Shown piece by piece: positions 18,214 through 28,103 of a DNA stretch of 61,208 nt (position 1 is the stretch's first letter; each line of letters begins with the position of its first letter). A program made the translations under genes and the position numbers. Source of the stretch: Bacteroidota bacterium (GTDB lineage Bacteria; Bacteroidota; Bacteroidia; Bacteroidales; F082); contig JAERTD010000025.1 in assembly GCA_016845175.1 (NCBI GenBank), positions 1-61,208 on the forward strand. Direction: 5' to 3'. The notes below the pieces were generated by a model. It did not search any database. It saw nothing but the letters and a program-made list of their open reading frames with translations, and was not told where the DNA came from.

Positions 18214-18225
18214 CAATCGTTTGCA
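18214..18225. promoter_or_regulatory. LacI-type operator 3 (transporter control region)
   Basis: CAATCGTTTGCA is the exact reverse complement of TGCAAACGATTG found at operator 1. It lies in the divergent gap between the transporter (start 18084) and the DUF481 gene (start 18335). A reading frame of the latter could be extended across it, which is one reason to prefer the downstream start. Confidence 0.75.
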
Positions 18226-18309
18226 TAAAGTAATATGTGCTTCTCCCGAGCTGGTGTTATTATTGGCGAATCCATATGATTATCAGATGGTCAATCCCCT
18301 GGAAAAGTA

Positions 18310-18317
18310 TATTTTTG
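18310..18317 (+). promoter_or_regulatory. Candidate -7 box of the DUF481 gene
   Basis: TATTTTTG is a full TAnnTTTG match 17 nt before ATG 18335 and 84 nt from operator 3. It supports the shorter start of that gene. Confidence 0.45.
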
Positions 18318-18334
18318 TGCCTTTTAATGGTGAG

Positions 18335-19366
18335 ATGAGAATTCAACTGCTTTTATTGACCTTTTTGTTTTTATGCCTGAGCATAGGTTTGCTTAAGGCA
18401 CAAAAAACAGATACCATTATTCATACCAATGGGAATGTCCTAACTGGTGAGATCAAGAAACTGAATTATGGTGTGGTCAATTTTAAAATGACGGGTATGG
18501 GTACCATCAAATTCAAGCAGAAGAATATTGCCGGGATAAAATCAACCAAGAATTTTGAAATCAGGACGAGCGATGGTAGTAACTACTTTGGTTCTTTGGA
18601 TACATCCTGGAGGGAGAACACCGTTAAGTTGATGATTTCAAATGGAGTATTGTTGAAAGAAGTAGATGACCTCACAGAGTTATATCCCATCAAGAAGAAT
18701 TTTTGGTTAAGGACTAGTGGTGCCATCGATTTGGGTTTTGATTTTAGTAAGGGTAGTGATATTGCAAAACTTGATGTGGCCGGTAATCTTACTTACAGAA
18801 AAAGACATTCGGATATAAGACTTGAGTTCTCGGACAACACAACCTATCAGGGTGATTCGTTAAATGCCTCCAAATCTGATGTGGATTTCTCTTACCAGAG
18901 ACATATTAAAAATCGGTGGTATATACAAGGTAATCTTGGTTTGAACTCCAACTCGGAATTAGGACTGCGCTTACGTACCTATCTTACCCTATCTGCTCTG
19001 AAGGATTTGGTCCATAACCACGTGAATAGACTTTATGTGGCTGTGGGACCCACCGCCAACAAGGAGTGGTCGTATGGAGATGAGGATCCCATCACAAACT
19101 TTGAGGGAATGGTGATCGCTAAATACCATTTGTATAAGTTTACTGATCCCGAGATAACCATTACTAGTGACCTGGGTGCCTATCCAAGTTTTACAGTGGC
19201 AGGCAGATGGCGTGTTAATTTTAATGCCGAAGCCAAGGTGGAGGTTATCAAAGACTTCTATGTTGGATTACGCTTCTATAACACCTATGATAGTAAACCC
19301 ATTGCCGCTGATGCCTCTACCAGTGACTGGGGAGTCGTAACCACTGTTGGGTATTCCTTCCATTAA
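18335..19366 (+). CDS. DUF481-type outer-membrane protein
   Basis: Taken from ATG 18335 the protein has 343 residues and a signal peptide (MRIQLLLLTFLFLCL ... LKAQ). Residues about 20-120 form a small beta-rich domain (DTIIHTNGNVLTGEI ... IRTSDGSNYFGSL). From about 125 there are alternating amphipathic strands ending in the C-terminal aromatic motif VGYSFH, as expected for an outer-membrane barrel of the DUF481 kind. Function is unknown. It diverges from the sugar transporter and could share operator 3, but a role in sugar use is not shown. Confidence 0.8.
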   Translation: MRIQLLLLTFLFLCLSIGLLKAQKTDTIIHTNGNVLTGEIKKLNYGVVNFKMTGMGTIKFKQKNIAGIKSTKNFEIRTSDGSNYFGSLDTSWRENTVKLMISNGVLLKEVDDLTELYPIKKNFWLRTSGAIDLGFDFSKGSDIAKLDVAGNLTYRKRHSDIRLEFSDNTTYQGDSLNASKSDVDFSYQRHIKNRWYIQGNLGLNSNSELGLRLRTYLTLSALKDLVHNHVNRLYVAVGPTANKEWSYGDEDPITNFEGMVIAKYHLYKFTDPEITITSDLGAYPSFTVAGRWRVNFNAEAKVEVIKDFYVGLRFYNTYDSKPIAADASTSDWGVVTTVGYSFH

Positions 19367-19426
19367 CAGAGATACCTAAAATGATATTGTTATTAGTTAA
19401 CTTGCAAGCCATTTAATAGCCAAAGT

Positions 19427-19819
19427 TTGAATCAGAGGTTTAGTAAAAAGGAACATTTATGCAGTAAGAAGCACATTCAATTGCTTTTTAGTGAGGGCTC
19501 TTCTCATTACAAATACCCATTTAAACTGCTCTATTATCATTTACAACCACCACAGGCTTCGGCGGTGCAGCTTTTGGTTACCGTATCCAAAAAACAATTC
19601 AAAAATGCTGTCGACAGAAACAGGGTCAAAAGGTTGATTAGAGAGGCTTACAGAAGAAACAAAACTATACTTGAGAAGCAGTTTGAAAAACAAGATGACA
19701 GCCTTTTAATAGGCCTGGTTTATACAGCAAAAACTATTCTCAGCTACGAGGAAATAGAACGGAAATTAATCCTAATTTTACGGCGCTTAACTGAACAGGA
19801 TGAAGAGACTGCTAGCTAA
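19427..19819 (+). CDS. rnpA: Ribonuclease P protein component
   Basis: A 130-residue basic protein that assists the RNase P RNA in maturing tRNA 5' ends. The signature [14 protein letters not shown] is present at about residues 65-78, and the N-terminal [17 protein letters not shown] matches the family start. Its 3' end overlaps yidD by 20 bp. This rnpA-yidD pairing is common, although rpmH and dnaA are not adjacent here. Confidence 0.95.
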   Translation: MNQRFSKKEHLCSKKHIQLLFSEGSSHYKYPFKLLYYHLQPPQASAVQLLVTVSKKQFKNAVDRNRVKRLIREAYRRNKTILEKQFEKQDDSLLIGLVYTAKTILSYEEIERKLILILRRLTEQDEETAS

Positions 19820-20021
19820 CCTTTTTATCTTCCTAATTCGGATTTATCAGTATACCCTTTCCCCATACCTGGGTAGGGCGTGCAGATATTCACCAACATG
19901 TTCTGTTTATAGCGTGGATGCCTTACGCAAATATGGACCTTTCACCGGAGGGTGGATGGCCATCAAGCGGATCGCCTCCTGTAATCCATGGGGTGGTAGT
20001 GGATATGACCCCGTGCCTTAA
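19800..20021 (+). CDS. yidD: Membrane protein insertion efficiency factor
   Basis: A 73-residue protein with the family pattern: an N-terminal hydrophobic segment, then [27 protein letters not shown] and [19 protein letters not shown]. It is thought to help YidC-dependent membrane insertion. It overlaps the end of rnpA and ends 10 bp before the protease start codon. Confidence 0.96.
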   Translation: MKRLLANLFIFLIRIYQYTLSPYLGRACRYSPTCSVYSVDALRKYGPFTGGWMAIKRIASCNPWGGSGYDPVP

Positions 20022-20031
20022 ATTACTGACT

Positions 20032-21699
20032 ATGAATAAATACTTCGAAATACTATTGATTGTCCTTGTGATGATAGCCGGCAGTACGCACACCGGGTTC
20101 GCACAGGATGAGAACAACTTTGAGATTTCAAAAAATGTTGAAATCTATGTTGATGTCATGCGACAACTCAACGTTAATTATGCAGATAAAATCAACCCGG
20201 GAGAATTAAGTAAAACTGCCATTGATGCCATGCTCAATAAACTGGATCCTTACACAGTCTATATTCCGGAATCACAACTTGAAGATTTCGACTTGATGAC
20301 CCGTGGAGAATATGGTGGAATCGGGGCACTCATACAAAGACAGGGCGATGTGGTTTATATCACTGAACCATATGAGGGTTTTCCTGCTCAAAAATCAGGA
20401 TTGGTAGCCGGAGATCAAATCATGGCCATTGACGGTGAATCCACAGAAGGGAAAACTTCCACCGAAATAAGTGAGCGCCTGAAAGGCAGCCCCGGAACGG
20501 AACTTACCATAAGCATAAAGCGTTATGGAGATACCATACAGGTTGATGTACCGGTGGTGCGTGAGAAGGTGAAAATTCCCAATATTCCCTTTTATGGTAT
20601 GCTTGATGATGGCGTGGGCTATATAGGCCTTACTCAATTCAATCCCAGCGCGGCCACAGAAATCAAAAAAGCCTTTGTGGAGCTTCAGAAGAATGAAAAC
20701 CTGAGTGCCATTGTCATTGATTTGCGTGGTAATGGAGGTGGACTACTTAGTGAAGCTGTGGATATCTGCAATATTTTTGTACCCAAGGGACAGGTGATTG
20801 TTACTACAAAAGGTAAACTCAGTGAGCGCTTGCAGGCCCATAAAACCAGGTATGCTGCCATCGACACTAAAATTCCTTTGGCCATACTGGTGGATGATCA
20901 AAGTGCTTCAGCCTCAGAAATTGTTGCTGGAGCCATCCAGGATCTTGACAGGGGCATTGTGGTAGGTCAGAAAACATTCGGCAAAGGATTGGTGCAGAAT
21001 GTGTTGCAATTACCTTACAATTCAAAACTAAAAGTTACCGTGGCCAAATACTATATTCCCAGTGGCCGATGCATACAAGCCATCGATTATTTTTCAGAAA
21101 ATGGAAATTCAGGTTCTGAGAAAGTGCCGGATTCATTGATCACAGCTTTTAAAACTAAAGGGGGACGTCTGGTGTATGATGGTGGTGGCATTATTCCTGA
21201 TGTGACCATGGAAAGCCGTCACTTCAGTCAAATTACTGCAGATCTCTTTGCCAACAATTATATCTTCAAGTTTGTGAATGGTTTTGTTGCCGAAAACGAA
21301 AGCATTGCTTCACCCAGTGAATTTTACATCAGCGATTCTGTATATGCCGATTTCAAAAAATTCGTAGAAAACAAGTCCTTCAGTTATAAAACCGAAACCG
21401 AAGCATTGATTGAACGGTTGAAAGGCAGCGCAGAGCGCGAATCTTATATCGAGGCTATCTCCGACAAAATTGAATTACTTGAAGAAGAAATTAAGACAGA
21501 GAAAAAACATGATATTGATAAACATAAAGCTGAAATCAAGGAACTGCTGCGTGTGGAGATCGTTACCCGTTATCATTACCAAAAAGGGAAGATAGAAACT
21601 GCCCTTAGAAACGACCCGGATATCATTGAAGTTCTAAAGATTTTGAAAGATAATCAGAGGATGGAATCATTGCTTACTGCATCTAAAATTGGTGGCTAA
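20032..21699 (+). CDS. S41 C-terminal processing peptidase with PDZ domain
   Basis: A 555-residue periplasmic protease; ATG 20032 gives a signal peptide (MNKYFEILLIVLVMIAG ... GFAQ), whereas the longer frame runs through yidD. Order: helical N-terminal region, PDZ domain (about 85-165, YGGIGALIQRQGDVVYI), protease core and a charged helical tail. By the spacing of family members the catalytic set is Ser293 in SASASE, Lys318 and Gln322 in KTFGKGLVQ. The family trims or degrades envelope proteins from the C-terminus. Confidence 0.94.
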   Translation: MNKYFEILLIVLVMIAGSTHTGFAQDENNFEISKNVEIYVDVMRQLNVNYADKINPGELSKTAIDAMLNKLDPYTVYIPESQLEDFDLMTRGEYGGIGALIQRQGDVVYITEPYEGFPAQKSGLVAGDQIMAIDGESTEGKTSTEISERLKGSPGTELTISIKRYGDTIQVDVPVVREKVKIPNIPFYGMLDDGVGYIGLTQFNPSAATEIKKAFVELQKNENLSAIVIDLRGNGGGLLSEAVDICNIFVPKGQVIVTTKGKLSERLQAHKTRYAAIDTKIPLAILVDDQSASASEIVAGAIQDLDRGIVVGQKTFGKGLVQNVLQLPYNSKLKVTVAKYYIPSGRCIQAIDYFSENGNSGSEKVPDSLITAFKTKGGRLVYDGGGIIPDVTMESRHFSQITADLFANNYIFKFVNGFVAENESIASPSEFYISDSVYADFKKFVENKSFSYKTETEALIERLKGSAERESYIEAISDKIELLEEEIKTEKKHDIDKHKAEIKELLRVEIVTRYHYQKGKIETALRNDPDIIEVLKILKDNQRMESLLTASKIGG

Positions 21700-21730
21700 A
21701 GAAACAATATACAAGGATTAGGACGTAAAG

Positions 21731-23410
21731 GTGAAATCAAGCATAAATATCCATTCATTGTCATACCTCGTGGTAATTGTATTAATTGCTGCCAGCTTGC
21801 CGCTATCGAAGTTTGCCATGAGTGTGACGGAGTTTCTGTTACTTGCCCTGTGGTTTTGGGCTGATTTTTCCTTCCGCATTGCTTTCAGATTCTTTAAACT
21901 TGGGGGATTCTTTAAAGGCTTCTACCATTTGATAGGATACCTTATTCGTCTGATGTCAGTGAACTTTGTGGATAAGATGGGGCTGTTTTTCAAGAACAAA
22001 GCCGCAGTAGTGCTGGCCTCCATTTATCTATTGCATGTCATAGGTATGCTGCACACGGTGGATTTGGATTATGCGTTGAAAGACCTGAGGATTAAGTTGC
22101 CCTTATTGCTATTCCCTGTGGTGTTTTCAACCATGAATAAGATTAAATATCCGCAGTTCCGCATCATCATCTTGTATTATAGTGCAGCCATATTGGTGGG
22201 AAGCCTCATCAGTTTTGGACTTCTGTTGAAAGGTGAGTATGTAGATATTCGTGATATATCACCTTTTATTTCCTCCATCCGATTTGGTTTAAATGTCAGT
22301 TTCGCCTTTTTCTCTCTGATTTACTTCATTGGGGCAGATAGCTATTTCAAAATCTGGCATAAGATATTATTTGCTCTGGTGGCTGTTTGGTTCATAGTTT
22401 TCCTTTTCTTACTGGAATCGGTTACCAGCCTCGGAATCATCCTGGTTGTCACCATCGGCTATGCATTCTATCTGACCATCAGAAACCGAACACTAACATT
22501 TAAGCTGGTTAGTTTTGCCATTGCAGTGAGCCTGCCAGTGATAGTGCTTTTCTATGTGTCCAATGTGGTACAAAAGGCAACCCACGCACCGGTAGTACAT
22601 TTTGAGAATCTGGATACCCATACGGCCCAAGGAAATGCTTACGTGCATGACACCATCAACCGACACATTGAAGATGGAAGGTATATTGGCTTATATATGA
22701 GCCAGGGGGAAATGATGAGAGCCTGGAACAAACGATCTGAGGTGGATTACAATGGATTAACAGAAGGTGGGCAGCAGATAAAGGAAACACTGATCAGGTA
22801 TCTGACTTCAAAAGATCTGCGTAAAGATGGGGCAGGGGTGGAGGCACTCTCCGATTGGGATGTACGCATGATTGAGAAAGGAGCCGCTAACTATAATTAC
22901 CTTAAGTATCCGGGAATGAGGATTCGCATCCTTAAAATACTCATGGGTTATCAGGTATATAAGAAAACAGGGGATCCCAGTGGTAGTTCTGTGATGCAGC
23001 GTATTGAGTATACCAAAGCAGCACTAGCCATTGCTGCGGATAATTTCTGGATTGGTGTGGGTACAGGAGACCTTGAAGGGGCCCTGATCAATCAGTATGT
23101 AAAGATGAAATCGGAGCTCAAACAACAATACCGCTTCCATGCTCATAACCAGTTTTTGGCTATCCTGATTACTTTTGGGATATTCGGTCTGCTGTGGTTT
23201 TTGTTCGCCTTGTTGTATCCGCCTTTTAAAACCAAAGCCTTCGGTGACTATTTCTTTGTGGTTTTCTTTTTTATCATCATGGCTTCAATGGTTTCAGATG
23301 ATACCCTGGAAACACAAGCAGGTGCCACACTTTTTGCTTTCTTTTATTCCTTTTTGATTTTCGGAAAGGAAAGAGAGAATGCTCCGGCAAAGGCTGACAG
23401 CCAGTCCTGA
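21731..23410 (+). CDS. O-antigen-ligase-like membrane protein
   Basis: A 559-residue protein with ten or more hydrophobic segments and one long soluble loop (about residues 280-440). The segment after it, WIGVGTGDLEGAL ... YRFHAHNQFLAILITFGIFGLL, is the Wzy/WaaL-type motif of O-antigen ligases and polymerases. The start at 21731 is GTG; the first ATG is well inside at 21818 and would remove the first hydrophobic segment. No other polysaccharide genes are adjacent, so the substrate cannot be inferred. Confidence 0.82.
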   Translation: MKSSINIHSLSYLVVIVLIAASLPLSKFAMSVTEFLLLALWFWADFSFRIAFRFFKLGGFFKGFYHLIGYLIRLMSVNFVDKMGLFFKNKAAVVLASIYLLHVIGMLHTVDLDYALKDLRIKLPLLLFPVVFSTMNKIKYPQFRIIILYYSAAILVGSLISFGLLLKGEYVDIRDISPFISSIRFGLNVSFAFFSLIYFIGADSYFKIWHKILFALVAVWFIVFLFLLESVTSLGIILVVTIGYAFYLTIRNRTLTFKLVSFAIAVSLPVIVLFYVSNVVQKATHAPVVHFENLDTHTAQGNAYVHDTINRHIEDGRYIGLYMSQGEMMRAWNKRSEVDYNGLTEGGQQIKETLIRYLTSKDLRKDGAGVEALSDWDVRMIEKGAANYNYLKYPGMRIRILKILMGYQVYKKTGDPSGSSVMQRIEYTKAALAIAADNFWIGVGTGDLEGALINQYVKMKSELKQQYRFHAHNQFLAILITFGIFGLLWFLFALLYPPFKTKAFGDYFFVVFFFIIMASMVSDDTLETQAGATLFAFFYSFLIFGKERENAPAKADSQS

Positions 23411-23468
23411 GGCAGTTTCATGTTGGCATCCCCGTAAATTGTCTTAATTTAGCGCAAAAGCCTGGCTT

Positions 23469-23975
23469 ATGAAATCCAAGAAAATTCATATTTCCATTGA
23501 TGAATACGGCGTCGGAGAAAGCTTGCCAGAAGCTGATGAGAAGCTTGTGACCGAAGCTGAAAAGGCCTTAACAGGCTCCTATGCGCCTTACTCAAAGTTT
23601 CATGTGGGTGCGGCGGTACTTCTTGAAGACGGACAAATAGTCAAAGGGAGCAATCAGGAAAATGCAGCCTACCCCTCGGGTTTATGTGCCGAAAGGGTAG
23701 CCCTGTTTCATGCCAATGCCACCTATCCTGATAAGAAAATTAAGAGTATTGCCATCACGGCGAAAGCAGAATATTTTGAGATGAATAACCCAGTGGCTCC
23801 CTGTGGAGGATGCCGACAGGTTATTGCAGAAACAGAAATGAGACAAAATGAAGCCATTCGAATCATCATGAAAGGCGAAAAGGGAGATGCTTATGTGGTA
23901 GAAGGCATTAACAATTTACTTCCCTTGTTGTTTCATGAAGAGAAATTGAAAGATTCCATAAAAACCAAATCCTAA
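23469..23975 (+). CDS. cdd: Cytidine deaminase
   Basis: A 168-residue zinc enzyme of pyrimidine salvage that converts cytidine to uridine. The zinc and catalytic motif CAE is at 73-75 and the second motif PCGGCRQ supplies Cys112 and Cys115. YAPYSKFHVGAA and NQENAAYPSGLCAER are typical. It stands between the O-antigen-ligase-like gene and a ChaN-like gene in the same direction. Confidence 0.95.
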   Translation: MKSKKIHISIDEYGVGESLPEADEKLVTEAEKALTGSYAPYSKFHVGAAVLLEDGQIVKGSNQENAAYPSGLCAERVALFHANATYPDKKIKSIAITAKAEYFEMNNPVAPCGGCRQVIAETEMRQNEAIRIIMKGEKGDAYVVEGINNLLPLLFHEEKLKDSIKTKS

Positions 23976-24005
23976 CTCAATATTTTAAATCGATAAGCGA
24001 ACACT

Positions 24006-24869
24006 ATGAAACCCATTGCTTTATTCATTTCCCTTTTGATCCTATTTACAGCCTTTAAAGGCGACAAACCTGCCTACCGTTTATATACCAAGGAAGGCAA
24101 AAAAGTCAAGTATAAAAAGATGCTTGAAAAAGTTGCTGATGCTGATGTGATCTTCTTTGGTGAATTGCACAACAACCCCATATGTCACTGGTTACAAGTG
24201 GAGCTAACCAATGATCTCTATCTCCTGAAAAAAGATAAATTGATATTGGGAGCAGAAATGTTTGAGGCAGATAATCAGCTTATCATCAATGAATATCTCA
24301 ATGGGAATATCAGTAAAAAGAGCTTTAAAAAGGAGGCGCGGCTGTGGCCGAATTATGGAACAGATTATGCTCCCCTTCTTGAATTTGCCAAAGATAGCGG
24401 GCTACCTTTCATCGCCACCAATATACCAAGAAGGTATGCTTCGGTAGTATATAAAAAGGGTTTTGAAGGATTGGATGAATTAAGCGCAGAAGCCAAATCC
24501 TATATGGCTCCACTGCCCATACAATATGATGCAGAATTGCCCGGCTATAAAGCTATGGTTGCTGATATGCAAGCCATGGGACATGCCAATGAGAATTTAC
24601 CTAAAGCCCAGGCCATTAAAGATGCCAGCATGGGCTATTCCATTGCTGAATTTGCTGAATCCGGGAAACTGTTTTTGCATTACAATGGTTCCTATCATTC
24701 TGATAACTTCGAGGGGATACTCTATTACCTGAATCTGTATAAACCAGGTTTGAATATTGTGACCATTGGCTCAGCAGAGCAACAATTGGTGGATGAACTG
24801 GAAGAAGACCATTTGGATAAAGCCGATTTTATTCTGGTGGTTCCTGAGAATATGACCAAGACCTATTAA
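24006..24869 (+). CDS. ChaN-like haem/iron-uptake-type protein (DUF399)
   Basis: A 287-residue secreted protein with an N-terminal signal (MKPIALFISLLILFTAFKG). The core begins DVIFFGELHNNPICHWLQ and continues LGAEMFEADNQ, YAPLLEFAKDSGLPFIATNIPRR, all typical of the ChaN family, which includes a haem-binding lipoprotein of Campylobacter. Here no lipobox Cys is seen. A role in iron or haem handling is only family-level inference. Confidence 0.85.
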   Translation: MKPIALFISLLILFTAFKGDKPAYRLYTKEGKKVKYKKMLEKVADADVIFFGELHNNPICHWLQVELTNDLYLLKKDKLILGAEMFEADNQLIINEYLNGNISKKSFKKEARLWPNYGTDYAPLLEFAKDSGLPFIATNIPRRYASVVYKKGFEGLDELSAEAKSYMAPLPIQYDAELPGYKAMVADMQAMGHANENLPKAQAIKDASMGYSIAEFAESGKLFLHYNGSYHSDNFEGILYYLNLYKPGLNIVTIGSAEQQLVDELEEDHLDKADFILVVPENMTKTY

Positions 24870-24889
24870 AAGTAGTTTAAGAGCATAAA

Positions 24890-24922
24890 AAAAGCCGTCT
24901 TGAATTCATCAGGACGGCTTTT
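24890..24922. terminator. Bidirectional intrinsic terminator
   Basis: A 10-bp stem (AAAAGCCGTC at 24890-24899 with its complement at 24913-24922) lies between the convergent ChaN-like and infB genes. A-rich and T-rich flanks serve both strands. Confidence 0.88.
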
Positions 24923-24941
24923 GTATGTTTATTGTTCAGGT

Positions 24942-27900
24942 CTATCTCTTGACTTCAACTTCTTCGTATCCTTCAACTATGTCACCTACTTTGATGTCGT
25001 TGAAGTTTTCGATATTCAATCCACATTCGTAACCCGATTGAACTTCTTTCACATCATCTTTAAAGCGTTTCAGTGATCCCAGCAATCCGGTGTACACAAC
25101 AATACCGTCACGGATAACCCGTACTTTGGTGTTTCTGTGTACTTTTCCATCCAACACATAACAACCGGCAATGGTACCCACTTTGGTAATTTTGAAAGTT
25201 TCCCTGACTTCAATATTACAGGTAATTTTCTCTTCCATTTTTGGTGTATGCATACCTTCGATGGCTGTCTGAAGCTCTTCAGTAGCCTGGTAAATAATGG
25301 AGTATAAACGGATGTCGATTTGCTCGTTTTCTGCCAGTTTACGCGCCTGGTGTGAAGGTCGTACCTGGAAACCGATGATAATGGCATCAGAAGCTGAGGC
25401 CAGCATCACATCAGATTCGGTGATGGCACCCACAGCTTTGTGGATCACGTTCACCTGAACCTCTTCGGTGGATAATTTGAGCAATTCATCTGATAAGGCT
25501 TCCACGGATCCATCCACATCACCCTTAACAATAATATTAAGCTCTTTGAAATCACCAATGGCAATCCTACGGCCAATTTCATCCAGTGTAATATGTTTCT
25601 GTGTTCTCAGGCTCTGCTCTCTGATCAGCTGTTGACGTTTGTTACCCAAACTCTTGGCTTCTTTTTCATCGAGCATGACATTGAAAATCTCACCCGCCTG
25701 AGGAGCAGCAATCAATCCAAGCAATACCACAGGAGTGGCAGGCCCGGCTGAATTAACGCTCTTATTCCTTTCATTAAACATGGCCTTTACTTTTCCAAAT
25801 ACAGGACCAGCTAACAAAATATCACCTTTAGACATGGTTCCATCCTGAACCAGTACGGTAGCCACATATCCACGCCCTTTGTCAAGGGTAGCTTCAATAA
25901 CGGTTCCCTTACCTGGTTTGTCTGGATTGGCTTTCAGCTCCAGCATCTCGGCTTCGAGCAATACTTTTTCAAGCAAGTCGCTCACACCCATACCGGTGAT
26001 GGCTGAAATTTCCTGAGACTGGAATTTACCTCCCCAATCTTCAGTTAGTATATTCATTTGCGACAGCTGCTCTTTGATTTTATCGGAGTTTGCCCCTTCC
26101 TTATCCATTTTGTTAAAGGCAAAAACTATGGGAACTCCGGCAGCTTGTGCGTGGTTGATAGCCTCCTTGGTTTGCGGCATCACGCTGTCGTCAGCAGCAA
26201 TTACAATAATGGCAATATCGGTTACTTTGGCACCCCTTGCACGCATAGCAGTAAAGGCTTCGTGACCAGGTGTGTCAAGGAAGGTAATCTTCCTGCCACT
26301 TTCAGATTGTACTTCATAGGCACCGATATGCTGGGTAATACCACCAGCCTCACCGGCAACCACATTGGCTTTACGAATGTAGTCAAGTAATTTGGTTTTA
26401 CCGTGGTCAACGTGTCCCATCACAGTTACAATCGGGGCTCTCTCAACCAATGATTCCGGATCATCCTCTTCTTCTTCAACCTCAAGGTCAGAAGCATCAT
26501 CAACACTCACGAAATCAACTTTGTAGCCAAATTCTTCGGATACCAGGGCAATGGTTTCTGCATCCAGACGCTGGTTGATGGAGACAAACATGCCCAGTTG
26601 CATACAGGTTTTGATAATCTCTGTAACACCGACACTCATCATATTGGCCAATTCATTGGCAGTTACAAACTCAGTAACCTTCAGGATGAGTTTTTCATCC
26701 TCTTGTCTTTGAATTTCTTCCTGCGCGCTTTGGGAGGCCTGATCACGCTTTTGTCTACGATATTTGGCAGATTTGGATTTTCCTGTGGGGGCAAGTCTTG
26801 CCAGGGTTTCCTTAATCTGTTTTTGGATTTGCTCATCCGTAAGTTCCGGCTTGGCTTCACGTTTTTTAGCCCCGGGGCGAGGTCTTTTACCCCTTTCACC
26901 ACCACCTGAAGGCGCACCACCTGGTTTGTCCACTCGTTTGGTGGTTGCAATACGTTTCCTTTTCTTCTTCGCGTCTACCTTATTATCAGCAGATGAGGCC
27001 ACCGGTTTTTTCTTCTTGGGCTTGTTAACCGGTAATTCGATTTTATCAAGCACCTTAGGTCCTGAAAGCTTTTCGAACTTGGTAGGAATGAAATTGTCCT
27101 CATCCGTTTTGGCTTCCTTTTCCTTTTCTTTTTCTTTTGGAGTTTCAGCAGGCTTCTCCTTTGGCTTCTCTTCAGCTACAGGTTCTGGCTTTGCTTTGGT
27201 TGTTTTGGCAGGAGCAGCTTCTTCTACCTTCTCAACAACTTCCTCCTTGGGTTCTTCAACCACTTTTTTGCCTTTTTTACGGGCATCTATTTCTTTCTGC
27301 TTTTCAGCTTTGGTTTTCTTCTTAGGACGGGTTTTCTGATTGATATTTTCCAGATCAATTTTACCCAATACTTTGATACTATCACCATCGGCCTCTTCAG
27401 CATCAGCTGTTGGTTCATCCTTGGTTTCAGCTTCTGGCTCCGGACTAGGCTCAGGAGTCTCTTCAGCTTTTTCAGCCTCTTTGGTTTCTTTAGCTTCAGT
27501 TGTTGGGGCTTCTTCCTTGGCAGGTTTTTCTTCGGCCACCACTTCTTCAACAACGGCTTCTTCTGCTTTGGCGGGCTCTTCTTCTGCCACTTCAGCAGCT
27601 TCCTCTACAACGGGCTCTTCTTTCTTTTCAGGAACTACTTCCTCAACCTTAGGTTCTTCAGCTGCTTTAGTTTCTGGTTCAGGTGTGGGTTCTGCCGGGG
27701 CTGTTTCAGGCTTGTAGCTGCTTCCGGTATTGGTAATAAATAACTCCTCACCTTGCTCGAAATCCTCTACCTTGGCTTTTTCCTCCTTGGTGTAGGTGTC
27801 TTCGATGGTAATAGTCTCTTTACCAACAAACTCCAATCCGCGTTGTTGAGCTATCTCCTTAACTTCCTTTTCCTCCTGGAATTCATTGGTAAGCAACTCA

Positions 27901-28043
27901 TACATTTCCGGATCAAGTTTGGTATTGGGGTTGCGATCAACCTCAATGCCATTATTCGCCAGAAACTCGATAATGGTATCCAAGCTAATGTTGAATTCCC
28001 GAGCAGCCTTGCTTAATCTTACAACCTTTTTTGTTCCGGCCAT
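24942..28043 (-). CDS. infB: Translation initiation factor IF-2
   Basis: A 1033-residue GTPase that brings initiator tRNA to the ribosome. An N-terminal IF2_N-like domain (about 1-55) is followed by a long, low-complexity Glu/Lys/Ala/Pro-rich region to about residue 400. The G domain has GHVDHGKT (541-548), DTPGHEA near 588 and NKMD near 642. Domains II-IV follow to the C-terminus. It is the last gene of the leftward rimP-nusA-infB unit. The antisense strand carries long open frames, an effect of the skewed codon use of the charged region. Confidence 0.98.
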   Translation of the reverse strand: MAGTKKVVRLSKAAREFNISLDTIIEFLANNGIEVDRNPNTKLDPEMYELLTNEFQEEKEVKEIAQQRGLEFVGKETITIEDTYTKEEKAKVEDFEQGEELFITNTGSSYKPETAPAEPTPEPETKAAEEPKVEEVVPEKKEEPVVEEAAEVAEEEPAKAEEAVVEEVVAEEKPAKEEAPTTEAKETKEAEKAEETPEPSPEPEAETKDEPTADAEEADGDSIKVLGKIDLENINQKTRPKKKTKAEKQKEIDARKKGKKVVEEPKEEVVEKVEEAAPAKTTKAKPEPVAEEKPKEKPAETPKEKEKEKEAKTDEDNFIPTKFEKLSGPKVLDKIELPVNKPKKKKPVASSADNKVDAKKKRKRIATTKRVDKPGGAPSGGGERGKRPRPGAKKREAKPELTDEQIQKQIKETLARLAPTGKSKSAKYRRQKRDQASQSAQEEIQRQEDEKLILKVTEFVTANELANMMSVGVTEIIKTCMQLGMFVSINQRLDAETIALVSEEFGYKVDFVSVDDASDLEVEEEEDDPESLVERAPIVTVMGHVDHGKTKLLDYIRKANVVAGEAGGITQHIGAYEVQSESGRKITFLDTPGHEAFTAMRARGAKVTDIAIIVIAADDSVMPQTKEAINHAQAAGVPIVFAFNKMDKEGANSDKIKEQLSQMNILTEDWGGKFQSQEISAITGMGVSDLLEKVLLEAEMLELKANPDKPGKGTVIEATLDKGRGYVATVLVQDGTMSKGDILLAGPVFGKVKAMFNERNKSVNSAGPATPVVLLGLIAAPQAGEIFNVMLDEKEAKSLGNKRQQLIREQSLRTQKHITLDEIGRRIAIGDFKELNIIVKGDVDGSVEALSDELLKLSTEEVQVNVIHKAVGAITESDVMLASASDAIIIGFQVRPSHQARKLAENEQIDIRLYSIIYQATEELQTAIEGMHTPKMEEKITCNIEVRETFKITKVGTIAGCYVLDGKVHRNTKVRVIRDGIVVYTGLLGSLKRFKDDVKEVQSGYECGLNIENFNDIKVGDIVEGYEEVEVKR

Positions 28044-28103
28044 ATAAATTTTGTCCTTTATTATAATTTCATTCCTAGTGGAAGCGCGTAAAAATACTAT
28101 ATT

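Noticed and set aside
19918..20031. N-terminal extension of the S41 protease
   Set aside because: The extension is an out-of-frame reading of yidD; the ATG at 20032 gives a proper signal peptide.
26764..27717. Two long + strand open frames rich in Ser, Gly and Ala opposite infB
   Set aside because: They are antisense to the charged repeat region of IF-2, whose codon bias removes stops on the other strand; no motif, signal or promoter supports them.
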